Shown piece after piece: positions 43,546 through 54,929 of a DNA stretch of 64,000 nt. Numbering within the stretch: the first letter of the stretch is position 1; every line of letters starts with the position of its first letter. The translations under genes and the position numbers were made by a program. A model generated the notes under the pieces. That model was not told the origin of the DNA and searched no databases. It was given only the letters and a program-made list of their open reading frames with translations. This DNA is from Monoplex corrugatus (lineage: Eukaryota > Mollusca > Gastropoda > Littorinimorpha > Ranellidae). The stretch covers positions 171,534,834-171,598,833 of the forward strand of contig CM060305.1 in the NCBI GenBank assembly GCA_030674185.1, read 5' to 3'.

Positions 43546-44045
43546 TATAGACTCACAAACATACACACCTTCAACTTTAACAAAACATTTCCGTACAAGA
43601 AGCTATAGATCACTTTGAAATAATCACGAGATATTGTCATCTTTATTCATGCTTTTGATTGATTCTATTCCACAGCCAGGAAATAAAACAAATAAAAGAA
43701 GAAAGCAATAAACAAGCTGTGTGTATTTCATTCATGAACGCAGACAACAGTTATGAATGCAAGACCCAAAGATTTATGGCAGGCCCGTGCAGCATTTAAG
43801 ACACGACAGTCACAGCTCAAGCCGACAGTTCTGTTCGATGCTCACAAGTGCAGCACACTTCAAGCAGAGCGCTACGTTACCGCCCGTTAAGTACAATGAT
43901 TGAAAACAGTGTCAACAAGACCAGATGCCACAGGCTCAGAAACATCGTGATCACAGGTGGAAACGGCATCGTTTCATCATCATGTTCATCAAAAGAGAAA
44001 TGAATGGAACCAGAAAAACACGAAAAAGGAATCAGAAATATAATG
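43546..44045. other. No feature recognised
   Basis: No convincing exon. AATAAA occurs near 43681, but nothing upstream on the + strand looks coding. Confidence 0.35.
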
Positions 44046-44225
44046 ACACAACAAGACAAGACAGGTACAACTTTTCGGCTTAATGGCCTTTGTAAATCGT
44101 AAACGTAAGACAACAAACAACAAATAACAAACAAACAACACAAAAAATAATGGAAGAACACCAAACTTCCTTGTTGTTTCGTTGAGCAGGAGAAAAAGTC
44201 ACAACAGGGAAGTTTGGTGCCAACT
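44046..44225 (-). mobile_element. Penelope-like element 3' fragment
   Basis: On the - strand it has 'TTTACAAAGGCCATTAAGCC' then GAAAAGTTGTACC, equivalent to the hammerhead-like part of 24921-24960. The adjacent 'AAACTTCC...TGTT' block also matches 25015-25040. No coding part is left. It sits next to an L2 tail. Confidence 0.5.
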
Positions 44226-44231
44226 TGTTTA

Positions 44232-44860
44232 ATATAATATAATAATAATAATAATATACAATATTTTATATAGCGCAAAATCTTGATAAAATCAAATCTA
44301 AGCGCTAAAACAGACACACACGCACGCACGCACACGCACGCACGCACGCACGCACACACACGCACACGCACACGCACACGCACACGGCTATAAATGGGGA
44401 GAAAGAATAAAAGCAATGGAAAATTATAGAGAGCATATTATATACAATTATATATTACAATGTGATTCCCCTCCGAGTGGAGACAGGCTGCAGAGGGGAT
44501 TGAGTGAGGTCAGGATTTTATGCAGAGGAGAAAAGGTGAGTTTTGAGAGCGGACTTGAAGGAGACAAAAGTAGGTTGCTGACGGGACTGAGAGAGGAAGT
44601 TTGTTCCAGGAAAGTGGACCAGAAACAGAGAAGGCTCGTGGACCATAGGTATTGAGCTTAGTGCGTGGAAAGCGAAAAGTCAGAGGATCGGAGGCAGAGC
44701 GGAGGGTACGTGAGGGAACATAGATCTCAAGTAGGCTTGACAGGTAATCGGGGGCTGCGTTATTGAGGCTTTTGTAGCACATGGTGTCTAGTTTGTACTG
44801 TATGCGCTTTGATACAGGGAGCCAGTGAAGTTGTGCCAGGAGAGGAGATATGTGGTCAGT
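44232..44860 (-). mobile_element. L2-type LINE, 3' end
   Basis: The - strand encodes the C terminus 'MCYKSLNNAAPDYLSSLLEI', 'RTLRSASDPLTFRFPRTKLN', 'GPRAFSVSGPLSWNKLPLSV' (44860-44510). Then come a 3' UTR with a GTGC-type microsatellite (44310-44385), 'AGCGCTTAGATTTGATTTTA', 'GCGCTATATAAA' and an ATT tail at about 44232-44260. It is nearly identical to the copies at 55409 and 60732. Confidence 0.9.
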
Positions 44861-45399
44861 TTCCTGTCACACTTGTCACAAGCAGCTCCTGCAGCCCACT
44901 ACATGTAAAGTGTCAGTACTGTTTGACACACACTGGTCAATCCTGTGGTACAGGTAGCACACAGTCTATACAAGGTTTGTATTCTTGATAACAATGTCTC
45001 TTACTTTTGTTCAGCGTCTGTTACTATTGTTCATACTGGTTAATCCTGTGTCGGATGTTGGATAGATTCTTTCGAGGTTTGTATTGTCGATAATTGTTAT
45101 TTTTCATACCAGTTAAACCAATGTTACAGGTAGGATGGGTTTTAGAGGAGATGTGCATTTTTGATAAAAATCTTATTGTTTATACTGGTTAATCCTATTT
45201 GAGAGGTAGGATAGATTCTATACCAGGCTTGTATTTTTCATAATAATGTTTGCTATAATTGTTGTTTTTTCTTGTGTCTGGCCATGATTTACATAGGATG
45301 ATAAATAGTGATTTCCTGTAACCTTCCATCCGTTTTTATATGGATTCTTCACTAGTCTTTGTCATTGACATGACCACACAGATTTTCTGTCAGGGTTTA
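44861..45399. other. Degenerate repeat-like sequence
   Basis: 'ACTGGTTAATCCTGT' and 'GGTAGGATAGATTCTAT'-like blocks recur about four times at roughly 90-120-bp spacing between 44930 and 45240, an old tandem repeat. No gene was recognised. Confidence 0.4.
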
Positions 45400-45835
45400 C
45401 TCCCTTAGCCTTGGTGTCTCCCAAAACAACCACAAGGCAGTGGTGAGTTTCTGTACGAGTTGTCTCCCTTAGCCTTGGTCTCTCCCGAGACAAACAATGC
45501 AGTGGCGCTGTTTACCCATAGCTGGGGGTCTGGTTATTGGCATGTCCACACGCTGGTGATCCTGATTGCCGCACGTCTAGGGGCAAGACTGTCTCCGAGT
45601 CCCTCGAGAGTTCAGCCCGAGTCCGTGAGGTGCTCAGTTACCGTGTGTCATCACGATGAGGCATTACATAGGGCTTGCTGATGAAGAGGCTATGTACTGA
45701 TAGACTCACGCACTTTCCTCTCCTTTTTGAAGAGTTGCAAGCAGAAGTTCTAGTCAGCGAAAGCAAGAGGTGACAAGCATGCAGTCACTAGCCAACATGC
45801 TAGACACGTCACATCAGCCATAGTTCTGATGACAC
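45400..45835 (-). mobile_element. RTE-B 5' leader
   Basis: The + strand here matches the reverse complement of the RTE-B leader at 22600-22970 (shared 'CTCCCTTAGCCTT', 'GAGGTGCTCAGTTACCG', 'GAGGTGACAAGCATGCAGTC'). It is therefore an RTE-B 5' end on the - strand, cut off before the coding part. Confidence 0.75.
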
Positions 45836-45844
45836 CCGATCATC

Positions 45845-45864
45845 ATCAAGTTAATGGCATCAGA

Positions 45865-45914
<50 letters not shown>

Positions 45915-46140
45915 ATCATCATCAGGTGCCTTGCCACATGGCGTTGGCGATCATGGCCTTCCATCTGTTTCTATTTCTTGTTGCTTCAAGCACATCTTCC
46001 ACCCCCTTTGTCTTCAGCCACTCTGCAAGTCTGTCCAATATCTTCTCCCTGGGTCTACCTGGTGCTCTCTTTCCCTCCAGCTTTCGTGTTGTGACCAGGT
46101 GCTCCAATTCTCCTTTCCTCATAAAATGGCCTATAAATGT
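45845..46140 (-). mobile_element. RTE-B 3' end with (ATC)n tail
   Basis: The - strand encodes 'MRKGELEHLVTTRKLEGKRA', 'PGRPREKILDRLAEWL' and 'RWKAMIANAMWQG', followed by a (GAT)n tail at about 45866-45915. On the element strand its tail points into the leader at 45835, giving a head-to-tail arrangement. Confidence 0.85.
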
Positions 46141-47585
46141 TGATCAGATTAAAAAATACAAAACTGCAAATTTGAAAGCTAGAATAATGCTCTAGAAGGG
46201 AAAAATACAAAATGTCAAGATAGAAATGGGCAGATTGAACATAACAATTTTAGGACTAGGAGAGATGAGATGGAAGGGAGCTGTCATGATAACATCAGGC
46301 AAGCATAAAATCACACATTCTGGTGTGGACACACATGAAGGAAGGGTAGCCATCATAATGGACAGTGACAAGTCAAAGCCTATCAAAGGATACTGGGTTG
46401 TATCAGACCGCGCATTACTAGATAGATTGGAGGGCAGGCCATTTGATATCAACATCATCCAAGTATTTGTATTAATATCCACAAGTATTGAAGAAGAGAT
46501 TGACAACTTCAATGTAGAAATAGAGACAGCCAAGGCTTAATGTAAATCACAGGACATTGCAACAACAATGGGGATTAATGCTAAAGTGGTACATGACATC
46601 GATGAGATTTGTTGAGGGGCACAAGTCAAAATACATAATCCTGGAAACACCTGTTAAGAACCTAACAGAATCGATGAATCCAGGATACAGTACAATAAGA
46701 TAGACAAGGAAATCAGGAATAGGTGCATGAAGCTGAGGAAACTTGTCTGGAAACAAAGTGCAAAGATAGAGAAGACTGACAATAAGTCAAACCGATTACA
46801 TCCTGATAAATAACAAATGTAGAAATTCTTTACTAACAGTAAAGGCATTACCAGACGCAGACTGCAACAGTCACCATAATCCTGTATTGGAAAAAAATCA
46901 GGCTGAAAGTGAAGAGAAGAAAACAAACCAAACATCAAAGTAAATATTGGATTCTTTGAGACAGACGAATGAACTCGTGCAAAAATTTAGCGTATATGTT
47001 CAAAACAGATTCAGTGCTCTGGAAGACGTTGGGGATAGTGAGGAACAATGAACAAATTCGAAACGCTCGATATCTGAAGCTTGAGAAGAAATCCCTATAG
47101 GTAAAGAAAAGCAAAGAAGAACTTGATGACAAAAGAAAAATGTTTTTAGTCTTGATGGCTGAACGAAGGAAGGTAAAGGGAAAAGATAAAGGATACAAAA
47201 GGATAGACAAGGAAATCAGGAATAGGTGCATGAAGCTGAGGAAACTTGTCTGGAAACAAAGTGCAAAGATAGAGAAGACTGACACAAAACAGAGCCTAAG
47301 TTTACGTACAGAAACACTGAAGAAACTGCCCACAGGAAAGACATGCACATCAAGTGGTTGTTTAAAATCAAAAGATGGTAGGATTATTACCGAAAAAGAC
47401 AAAATATTCAGCAGATGGAGAGAGTACACTGGAGACCTTTCTGAGTATGACAGGAAGGAAGAACACATCATAAGAAAGAACGCTGAAGGACCACCAATAA
47501 AAAATGAAGTTGGAGCAGAGTTGAAAATGATGAAACAAGGAAAAGCCCCAGGACCAGACAATGCTATTGCAATTAACAGTTAACA
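46141..47585 (+). pseudogene. RTE-B endonuclease/linker remnant
   Basis: The + strand encodes decayed pieces: 'MGRLNITILGLGEMRWKGAV' and 'MITSGKHKITHSGVDTHEGR' (endonuclease), DNA for a 'YILI' block near 46795, 'CTSSGCLKSKDGRIITEKDK', 'IFSRWREYTGDLSEYDRKEE' and 'KMMKQGKAPGPDN'-like, ending before the reverse transcriptase. An 83-bp block from 47202-47284 is duplicated at 46699-46781. Many stops. Confidence 0.8.
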
Positions 47586-47746
47586 AGAAAAACACCTCGA
47601 GGGTGCGGATGGGACTCAGAGCACCAATGCCTCGCCACACAACCCAGACTCCAGATGCCACTCAACAGTCATTTTATCAAGCCAAGGGGAGCTGTCCATA
47701 CGTTGCATGACCCAGTTGGACCCAGTCAAGAGTTCCTTGTTTGCCT

Positions 47747-47935
47747 TCTAGCGACTTCCCCTGATCTAACAGTTATTTTCCCTTTATTGTTTTTAGTAAC
47801 CAAGAGTTATGTCCCTTTGATGAGTTTTGGTCACCGTTGAATTTGTGAACATCGTTGTAGAGAGATAAAAGATCTCAGACCTTTCTCTTCAGTCCGTTTC
47901 TTTCTTTGGAGTTGTGTGCAACTGATTACTGCCAC
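47747..47935 (+). repeat. 5' LTR of Gypsy element
   Basis: 'TAGCGACTTCC', 'GTTATTTTCC', 'GTTTTTAGTAACCA', 'GAGTTTTGGTC' and 'ATCTCAGAC' occur in the same order as at 51928-52083. The start here is TCTAGCG against TGTAGCG in the 3' copy. The right end is uncertain because the 3' LTR is cut short by an L2 insertion. Confidence 0.75.
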
Positions 47936-48086
47936 TCAACACTGATGACCCTGACGCTGAATACCGTCAGTATTGGCTGAAGGAATATCATATCAATCTA
48001 TTCTTGTTCACCTAGCTACACAACTTCAAGCTCTCACTGTTCAGTCTAATTTCGAACAAAAATCACCAGAAGTATGATTTGCAAGG

Positions 48087-48612
48087 ATGGAAGCTCAGTT
48101 TGACCCCAAGGGCACAAGTCAAGACCAAACAAAACATGACTACATTGTGAGTGCACTTGACGTCAACACAGCAGAGGAAATTCAGTCTATTCTCATCGAC
48201 CCACCAGCTGTTGACAAATATAACACCTTGAAGACAGCCATAACCCCAGACTTTTGGCAAGTCTCAGGTCCAAAAAGATGCTGAACTCCTCAACTTGAAT
48301 GGACTTGGTGACAAACGCCCTACTGCTCTTATGTGCAGGATAAACGCTCTTAATGATGATCCACAAACACTTAAACGTGCATTGTTTCTGGCAAACCTTC
48401 CTGCTGACATCCGAAACATTCTAGCAGGACATAATATTGCAGACACAGAGGCACTTGCCGAGGCTGTGGACCACATCTGGGAAGCACGTGCTACAGGTGT
48501 ACAGCAAATCTCCATGGTTCCACCTGAAACACACGCCATAGCTATGAGACCAGCCACTGAACAGGGTGTAGTGACACCAGCGTCAGTAAAGACTGTCTGC
48601 GAGAAGAAATGA
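48087..48612 (+). pseudogene. Gypsy gag remnant
   Basis: Two frames (48087-48284, 48295-48612) encode 'MEAQFDPKGTSQDQTKHDYI', 'DPPAVDKYNTLKTAI', then 'GLGDKRPTALMCRINAL' and 'FLANLPADIRNIL', the capsid-type motifs of Gypsy gag, joined across a frameshift near 48285. A zinc-knuckle is not preserved. Confidence 0.8.
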
Positions 48613-48788
48613 CGTTCTCCTCCTTCACAGCAGGGCACAACTAATTCGCCTTCTGTGTGTTTCTACCACCAGAGATTTGGACCAGATGCCCGTCATTGCT
48701 AGTCTGGCTTCAAATTTGTATGATTACTTTCCAAACCAAATAACCATGGCACATCATCAACAGGAAACACCAAAGCTGGCCTCTGAAC

Positions 48789-49204
48789 GTGGGAGCGGCC
48801 AGCATTTCAAATTCCAATACATCCTCTGTTCATGATCGACGCTCTGGCCAGTCATACTTGATTGATACTGGTGCTGAAGTGTCAGTTTATCCAGACTCTG
48901 CAGAGGACCGCAAGACTAGCCCACTTTCTATACCACTTTCTGCTGTATGGAACTTCCACGAAAACCTGGGGCAAACGTAATATCACTTTGGAAATTAAAC
49001 CCAAACAAATGTATACACATGGATTTTTGTCTCGCTGATGTCACTCTCCCCATTCTTGGTGCTGACTTTTACATCACTCATGGACTTGTCATTGACCTTG
49101 AGGACAAGCGTCTCTTGTCCCTTGATAACGCCTCTGTTTTCCTCAGAAGCACTGATTTCCCCTTGGCCCTTGCAGACCTATCGCTTCATCCACACAGCAT
49201 GTAA
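48789..49204 (+). pseudogene. Gypsy aspartic protease remnant
   Basis: 'YLIDTGAEVSVYP' is the DTG active-site motif of the retroviral-type aspartic protease. The second frame has 'LPILGADFYITHGLVIDL', the ILGxDF...D motif at its end. The two are separated by a frameshift near 48970. Confidence 0.85.
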
Positions 49205-49336
49205 TCTGACCTTCTTCAACAGTTTCCAGAGTTACTCCATGTTTTGACTGTACGGCCATTAAACATGGTGTTGAACATCACATCATCACACGAGCCACCA
49301 GTCCATGCTCGTGCCTGACGTCTGAGTTCAGAGAAG

Positions 49337-50625
49337 ATGGCTTCTGCAAAAGCTGAATTCTTGAAGATGGAGCAGATGGGCATCATCCGTTGGTCCAACT
49401 CACCCTGGTCTTCACCACTCCACGTGGGTCTCAAACCAGGTGGCCTTTGGCGACCCTGTGGTGACTGCAGACAACTTAACGCTGCAACCAAAGATGATCG
49501 TTATCCCTTGCCTCACATCCAAGACTTCAACAACCATGTCACAGGGTGCAACGTTATCTCCAAGACTGTTGTAGTCAGGGGGTACCATCAGATTCCTATG
49601 ACGCCATCTTCTGTTGCAAAGACTGCCATCATCACACCTTTTGGACTCTGGGAGGTTATCGTCTGGCTTTTGGTCTCAAGAATGTAGCTCAGACATTTCA
49701 ACGCCTCATGGATGGCATCCTCCAGGACATACCTTTCACTTTTGTCTACGTCCATGACATTCTTGTGGCCAACTGCTCGCACGAAAAACACCTTGAGCAC
49801 CTCCAACAACTTTTCTACTTTCTTTCTTCCAACAGATTGTCACCAACAAGGCCAAGTACATGTATGTCTTCGATGTCAGTGAGCTGGATTTCCCTGGCCA
49901 TCGTGTCACTGCACAGGAGATACGTTCATTCCCAGACCCAGTAGCCTCCCTTCAAGATTGCGCTATCCCCACCGATCATACAGACCTTCAGCGGTTTGTG
50001 GGAACGACGAATTACTACCACTGTTTTATCCCACATGTTGCTGACATTCTAGCCCCACTCCATATTCAGGCAAGTGGTAAGGGACAAACCATTGTATGGT
50101 CTGAAGCCTGTCAAATCGCATTTGGAAAAGCCAAGAAGGCCGCGGCTTTTGCATCACCCTCATCCAGATGCACCAAGACCCACAGTCGATGCCTCCAACT
50201 CAGCTACGGGTGCCCAGCTCGAGCAGTGACAGGGCCAGTCCTAGGTTCCTTTCGCTTTCTTCTCCAGGAAATTTTCAGAAACGGAAAAGAAATACTCATC
50301 TATTTCCGGAAGGACGACCTTTCACACCGTACACTGACCACAAACCCTTAGTGTCAGCTCTTAGGAGCCAAAACGACCGCTCTCCTCGACAGGCTAAACG
50401 CCTCTCCTATATAGCTGAGTTCACCACTACCATCCAGTACATCACAGGCAAGTTCAGTGTGGTGGCTGATGCCTTTTCACGCTTCAACATCACTCCCAAC
50501 TCTGAGGAACAGGGCGTCTTCCCTGTGGGCAACTTCAATCAAGACCAAGTACAATCTGGCAAGATGGATTCCAATCGCACAGTTACCATTGGCCTTAAGC
50601 TTCAAGACATTCAGTTTGGCACATA
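49337..50625 (+). pseudogene. Gypsy reverse transcriptase/RNase H remnant
   Basis: RT motifs: 'MEQMGIIRWSNSPWSSPLHV', 'WRPCGDCRQLNAAT', 'YPLPHIQDF', 'YHQIPM', 'TAIITPFGLWE', then in another frame 'FVYVHDILVA' where YVDD would be expected. The connection/RNase H part has 'GTTNYYHCFIPH', 'FTPYTDHKPLVSAL' and 'YITGKFSVVADAFSRF'. At least three frame changes. The Asp-to-His change at the catalytic pair would abolish activity. Confidence 0.88.
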
Positions 50626-50639
50626 AACTCTGCTGTGTG

Positions 50640-51420
50640 ATACGTCCACTGGCGTCCCATGATCAGTTTTGCCATACTCCTGGACTCGCCCAGTGTTTGA
50701 TCAAATTCATGGACTGTCACATGCAGGTGCACGCCCCATACAACAGCCATCACCAACGTTTCGTGTGGCATGGCATGAAGCGTGACATTCGCTGGCAGTG
50801 CAAGGAATGTCATGCTTGTCAGGCCTTCAAACTTCATCGACACACACAGGCACCACTAACGGAGCGCCCACTTCTAACCGCCAGGCTCTGCAGTCTTCAC
50901 GTTGACCTCGTTGGACCACTGCCAGCCAATGAAGGCATGATTTACCTGTTCACAATTATTGACCGCTTCACCAGATGGCCAGAAGCAATTCCTCTTCCAG
51001 ATGCCCATGCTTCTACCTGTGCCACAGCTCTCGCCCATCATTGGATTGCCAGGTTTGGTGTTCCTGGAGATGTTACCTCTGACCGAGGCAGGCAGTTCAC
51101 CTCAGTGCTTTGGGCTGAATGCAACAAGCTCTTGGGCATTGATGCTCACACAACCACAGCCTACCATCCAACCAAATGGCATGACTGAACATTTTCACCG
51201 TCACTGTAAGGCAGCACTCACACTCAAAGCTCTCACTACTAGCCCCAAATGGTTTGTAAGCTACATATGGTCCTGTGGGGGATACGCTCTTCTTGGCGGG
51301 TGGATCCTGGTTGTTCTCTCGCTAAGGTTGTCTATGGCTCAACTCTTCTCCTACCTGGTGAATTTCTCCAACCACTGGATGCACGCACCATAGAACCAGA
51401 CTGGACGTTCCTCAAACATA
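50640..51420 (+). pseudogene. Gypsy integrase remnant
   Basis: It has a zinc-binding part with 'QCKECHACQ', then the catalytic core: 'LHVDLVGPLPANEG' (first Asp), 'VTSDRGRQFTS' (second Asp), and after a frameshift at about 51180 'NGMTEHFHR' (Glu). DDE residues are thus visible but split across frames. Confidence 0.88.
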
Positions 51421-51927
51421 TTCAGCACACCATGCCCACTGTAATGCCACAGGATCCTACGTTCCACGGAAACCAACCTGCCTCTATACCTTCAAACTTG
51501 GCATTCACAGGGTACGTCAATATCCGAAACGACTGTCATCGTCACCCACTCCAACGTCCCTGTGATGGCCCCAGCAGCATCATGGACACCAGTGACAAGT
51601 TCTACACTCTTGACATCTAGAGCCGTTCCGTGAAGGTCTCTGTGGACCGTCTCAAAGCTGCATTAGTCAGGCGCTCCCTACTTCAGAGGACGAGACTCTG
51701 GTTTCACCTGCTACTGAGGATCCACCAATATCACTGACGACAACATCCTCTGCAGCAAGTTCTGCAGAGCCGTCAACTTCACCACCACCACCATCCCTTG
51801 CCAGAGATCCTCCTGTCACAAGTCATTCTGGCCACATTTCACGTCTACACCAAGATTTCGATGGCTCTGATTTCAGTTTTGTTCTTCTCCATGTTATTAA
51901 AACAATTCGCCACGTAGTTGTACTTAA

Positions 51928-52083
51928 TGTAGCGACTTCCTGTGATCTAAGAGTTATTTTCCTTTTGTTGTTTTTAGTAACCAGGAACTGAACGTTATGT
52001 CCTTTTGGTGAGTTTTGGTCGCCGTTGTGTTTGTGGGAGACAAAAAAATCTCAGACGCTGCACTTCAGCCTATGTCTTTCTTT
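51928..52083 (+). repeat. 3' LTR of Gypsy element, truncated
   Basis: Starts TGTAGCGACTTCC and follows the 5' LTR to TCTTTCTTT, where the ATT tail of an L2 copy begins. Confidence 0.8.
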
Positions 52084-52219
52084 ATAATAATAATAATAAT
52101 TACAATATTTATATAGCGCAAAATCTTGATAAAATCAAATCTAAGCGCTGAAACACACACGCACGCACGCACGTACGCACACACACGCACGCACACACAC
52201 ACACACACACGCGCACACA

Positions 52220-52305
<86 letters not shown>

Positions 52306-52530
52306 TGGCTACAAATGGGGAGAAAGAATAAAAGCAATAAAAGCAAGAATAAAAGCAATGGAAAACCACAGAGAGCACACCTTACACAATTATATATTAT
52401 AAAAATGTGATTCACCTCCGAGCGGAGACAGGCTGCAGAAGGGGGGGGGGGGGGGTTGAGTGAGGTTAGGATTTTATGCAGGAGAAAAGGTGAGTTTTGA
52501 GAGCGGACTTTAGAGTAGTAAGCAAACATT
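52084..52530 (-). mobile_element. L2-type LINE 3' end inserted in the Gypsy LTR
   Basis: ATT tail at 52084-52099, 'GCGCAAAATCTTGATAAAAT', a (CA)n/(CG) microsatellite (52150-52300), 'AATGGGGAGAAAGAATAAAA' and a G-run near 52441-52455. It stops just after 'GAGAGCGGACTT', so only the 3' UTR and a few C-terminal codons are present. Confidence 0.88.
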
Positions 52531-52998
52531 TTCTGTCAACTCTACACCTTGTCTACAAACCGAATGGCAAGGTGGGGGAGATGACAAACCCCGAGACATA
52601 GCCACACAACCACCAGCCCAACCAGGTCCAGCCCATCCACTAGCATGGATGGAAAAGCCCTCTCTCGCCATGCGCTAGGTTTTCATCTCTCTTTCGGACA
52701 GCCCGCCCTGCCACCAGCTGCCACATCTGCCAGCACCTTTCCTTTTACTGTTGTCTCAACATTTAGCAATCGGAAGCTCCCGACTTTGCTTTACTGCAAC
52801 CACAGGGGTTGTTAGAACGACCACGAAAGTGGCCAGGCATGATGCTCCAGACACAGCCCATTTTGCTGCTCAGCAAACCTGACATGCCCCGAGTGGGATC
52901 CTTAGTTTGCCGTCTTTCCGCGCAGCCAGCAGGCCATAGTTAACAAGATGCATCTCGAGACAGTATTACTACAGAAATGAGTAAGACTCTCTTGAAAG
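52531..52998. other. No feature recognised
   Basis: GC-balanced, single-copy-looking sequence. No frame with a recognisable domain. It could be another element's UTR. Confidence 0.35.
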
Positions 52999-52999
52999 A

Positions 53000-53060
<61 letters not shown>

Positions 53061-53126
53061 GCACGCACGCACGCACGCACGCACAGCACGCACACCACCA
53101 CACACACACACACACACACACACACC
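52999..53126 (+). repeat. (CA)n/(GCAC)n microsatellite
   Basis: CA repeat with a central GCAC tetramer block. Confidence 0.95.
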
Positions 53127-53325
53127 ATTAATAAAGAAGATTAGGAAGAGACAAGCAATATTTATAGGACAGGTTATGAGACAAGAGAAAATTTGAGCAC
53201 CTAGTCACAACAGGACAGCTAGAGGAAAGGAGTCCCATGTAGACCCAGGGAGAAATATTAGTTTTGCAGAGTGGATGGGGATGGAAAGGGTAGGACAACA
53301 AATGTGACATGGCACATAATGATTA
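53127..53325 (+). mobile_element. RTE-B 3' fragment
   Basis: The + strand translation shows 'IKKIRKRQAIFIGQVMRQE' and 'EHLVTTGQLEE', the RTE-B C terminus, followed by degraded sequence and an ATT-rich stretch to about 53390. Confidence 0.7.
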
Positions 53326-53539
53326 TTACTGTTATTATTATTATTATTGTATTATTATTATCATTATTATTGTTGTTGTTATTATTGTTGTTCTATGTTC
53401 ATATATACTTTGTGGTTTGTAGGCGTCTGGTTTAATGTACGCCATTCATTTTCACATAGAACCAGATGCTTTCAAGACACAGAACGCCACTCGTGGTTCT
53501 TTGCAGAGTATGAATTAGTTTAGAGTGATTTCTTGGCCA

Positions 53540-53600
53540 TTTCGGTTTTGTTGTTGTTGCTGCTGTTGTTTTTGTTGTTGTTGTTGTTGTTGTTGTTTTC
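53540..53600 (+). repeat. (GTT)n microsatellite
   Basis: TTG trinucleotide run interrupted by GCTGCT. An ATT-rich run lies just upstream at 53325-53392. Confidence 0.9.
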
Positions 53601-53844
53601 TTCAGTTGAGCAACTGTTTATCCATCACCGGCTCGTAAGGCCTGTGGCAGCGTCATCAAAGCCATTTTAGTTTGATGGTCCGTTTTCATCTTCCACCACA
53701 AGGCAAGGGGTTGAACTTTGGGAGACAAGGCCAGGTTCTACCACCACTCCAATTCATCATCTACGTGGACAAGATTGTTTAAAATGCAAACTATGATCCA
53801 GAAGCTCTCAATGAACGATTATACACTGATGACCGAGCAGTCGT

Positions 53845-54128
53845 GAATGCTGACAACACACAGTTGCAGCCAACATACACACAAGCTAAACAACAGTTGT
53901 GAATGCTGACAACACACAGTTGCAGCCAACATACACACAAGCTAAACAACAGGCGTGAATGCTGACAACACACAGTTGCAGCCAACATACAAACAAGCTA
54001 AACAACAGGCGTGAATGCTGACAACACACAGTTGCAGCCAACATACAAACAAGCTAAACAACAGGCGTGAATGCTGACAACACACAGTTGCAGCCAACAT
54101 ACACACAAGCTAAACAACAACAGGCGTG
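53845..54128 (+). repeat. ~57-bp minisatellite, five units
   Basis: Units contain 'GTGAATGCTGACAACACACA' and 'GTTGCAGCCAACATAC'. The array sits in a decayed LINE region, and its frame reads into the fragment at 54129. Confidence 0.93.
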
Positions 54129-54640
54129 AAAACAATGGCAGGAACACCAGCACCAGCAAGACAGAGATTATGTCAGTAGGACCAACATCTAACAGACTGC
54201 ACATGAAAACCAAACGGCAACAACTTCGCCAAAGTACAGAACGTGCGTACCTGAGAATCTTGTTTACCCAAGATGTATAAATTGACACATAACTTGAGAA
54301 CACAATGGAAAAGGCAAGTGCTGTTAGCTGCCAACTTTCACCCTTTCTTAAATACCCAAGCATCTGTATGGAAAAGCCAGTACCCATACTGACTTACCAG
54401 TGCCAGACCTGGACTTTCAAAACGTTTGAGAGAAAGATCACAACCTGTGAGATGATTGTCTCAGAACAGACACATGACTAGAAACGAAGAAATCTGAGAG
54501 GTGGTTGGAACAACACCTGTCTACCATTACGTCACACAACAACGGATCAAGTGGTTTGGCCACATGACCAGGATACCAGTCAACCAATCAGCCCTCAGAT
54601 CTTACTCCATTGTATGCTCCAGCTTCAGTTACAGAAGACC
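54129..54640 (+). pseudogene. LINE RT C-terminal remnant
   Basis: The + strand encodes 'SKTEIMSVGPTSNRL' (the K-T-x-x-M motif after the RT palm) and later, in broken frames, 'QQRIKWFGHMTRIPVNQSA', the W-F-G-H motif near the C terminus. Old and inactive. Confidence 0.65.
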
Positions 54641-54929
54641 TCACTGTACCAGATAAAGTACTCTACGTGTAGATCTTTTCTTTACCAATGAAAATCAAGT
54701 CTGAAACTCCATCTTATTTGGCAATGAAAGGAATAGTAAAAGAAAAGGAAAATGAACTGGTTAGAGAAAATGAAGAATTTAAACCAATAGAATAGAAGAC
54801 TAAAGAAGATGCAAAATGCCAAAAGGAGAAAACAAAAATTCTGAAACTAGTCTAGACAGGAGAAGGTAAAGTAAGGGCAGTAATATTAAAATCAACAGCG
54901 AAGTAGTTAGGAGAATGGGGAAAGATACA
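54641..54929. other. No feature recognised
   Basis: A-rich sequence between two LINE fragments. Confidence 0.35.

Larger units (their letters stand above)
47747..52083 (+). mobile_element. Ty3/Gypsy LTR retrotransposon, decayed
   Basis: About 4.3 kb in the order LTR, gag, protease, reverse transcriptase, RNase H, integrase, LTR, all on the + strand and all interrupted by frameshifts or stops. No envelope-like frame is seen. The 3' LTR is truncated at 52083 by an L2 element. Its RT active site is changed, so it cannot move on its own. Confidence 0.92.

Noticed and set aside
43046..43640. Long open frames rich in His/Thr or Cys/Val on both strands
   Set aside because: They are translations of CA/GT microsatellite. 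The same applies to frames at 4199-4310, 27909-28169, 30200-30515, 38368-38637, 52065-52529, 52902-53128, 57359-57560 and 61531-61770.
43877..44416. 179-codon - strand frame
   Set aside because: It is a composite of Penelope-like tail, L2 3' UTR and GTGC microsatellite.
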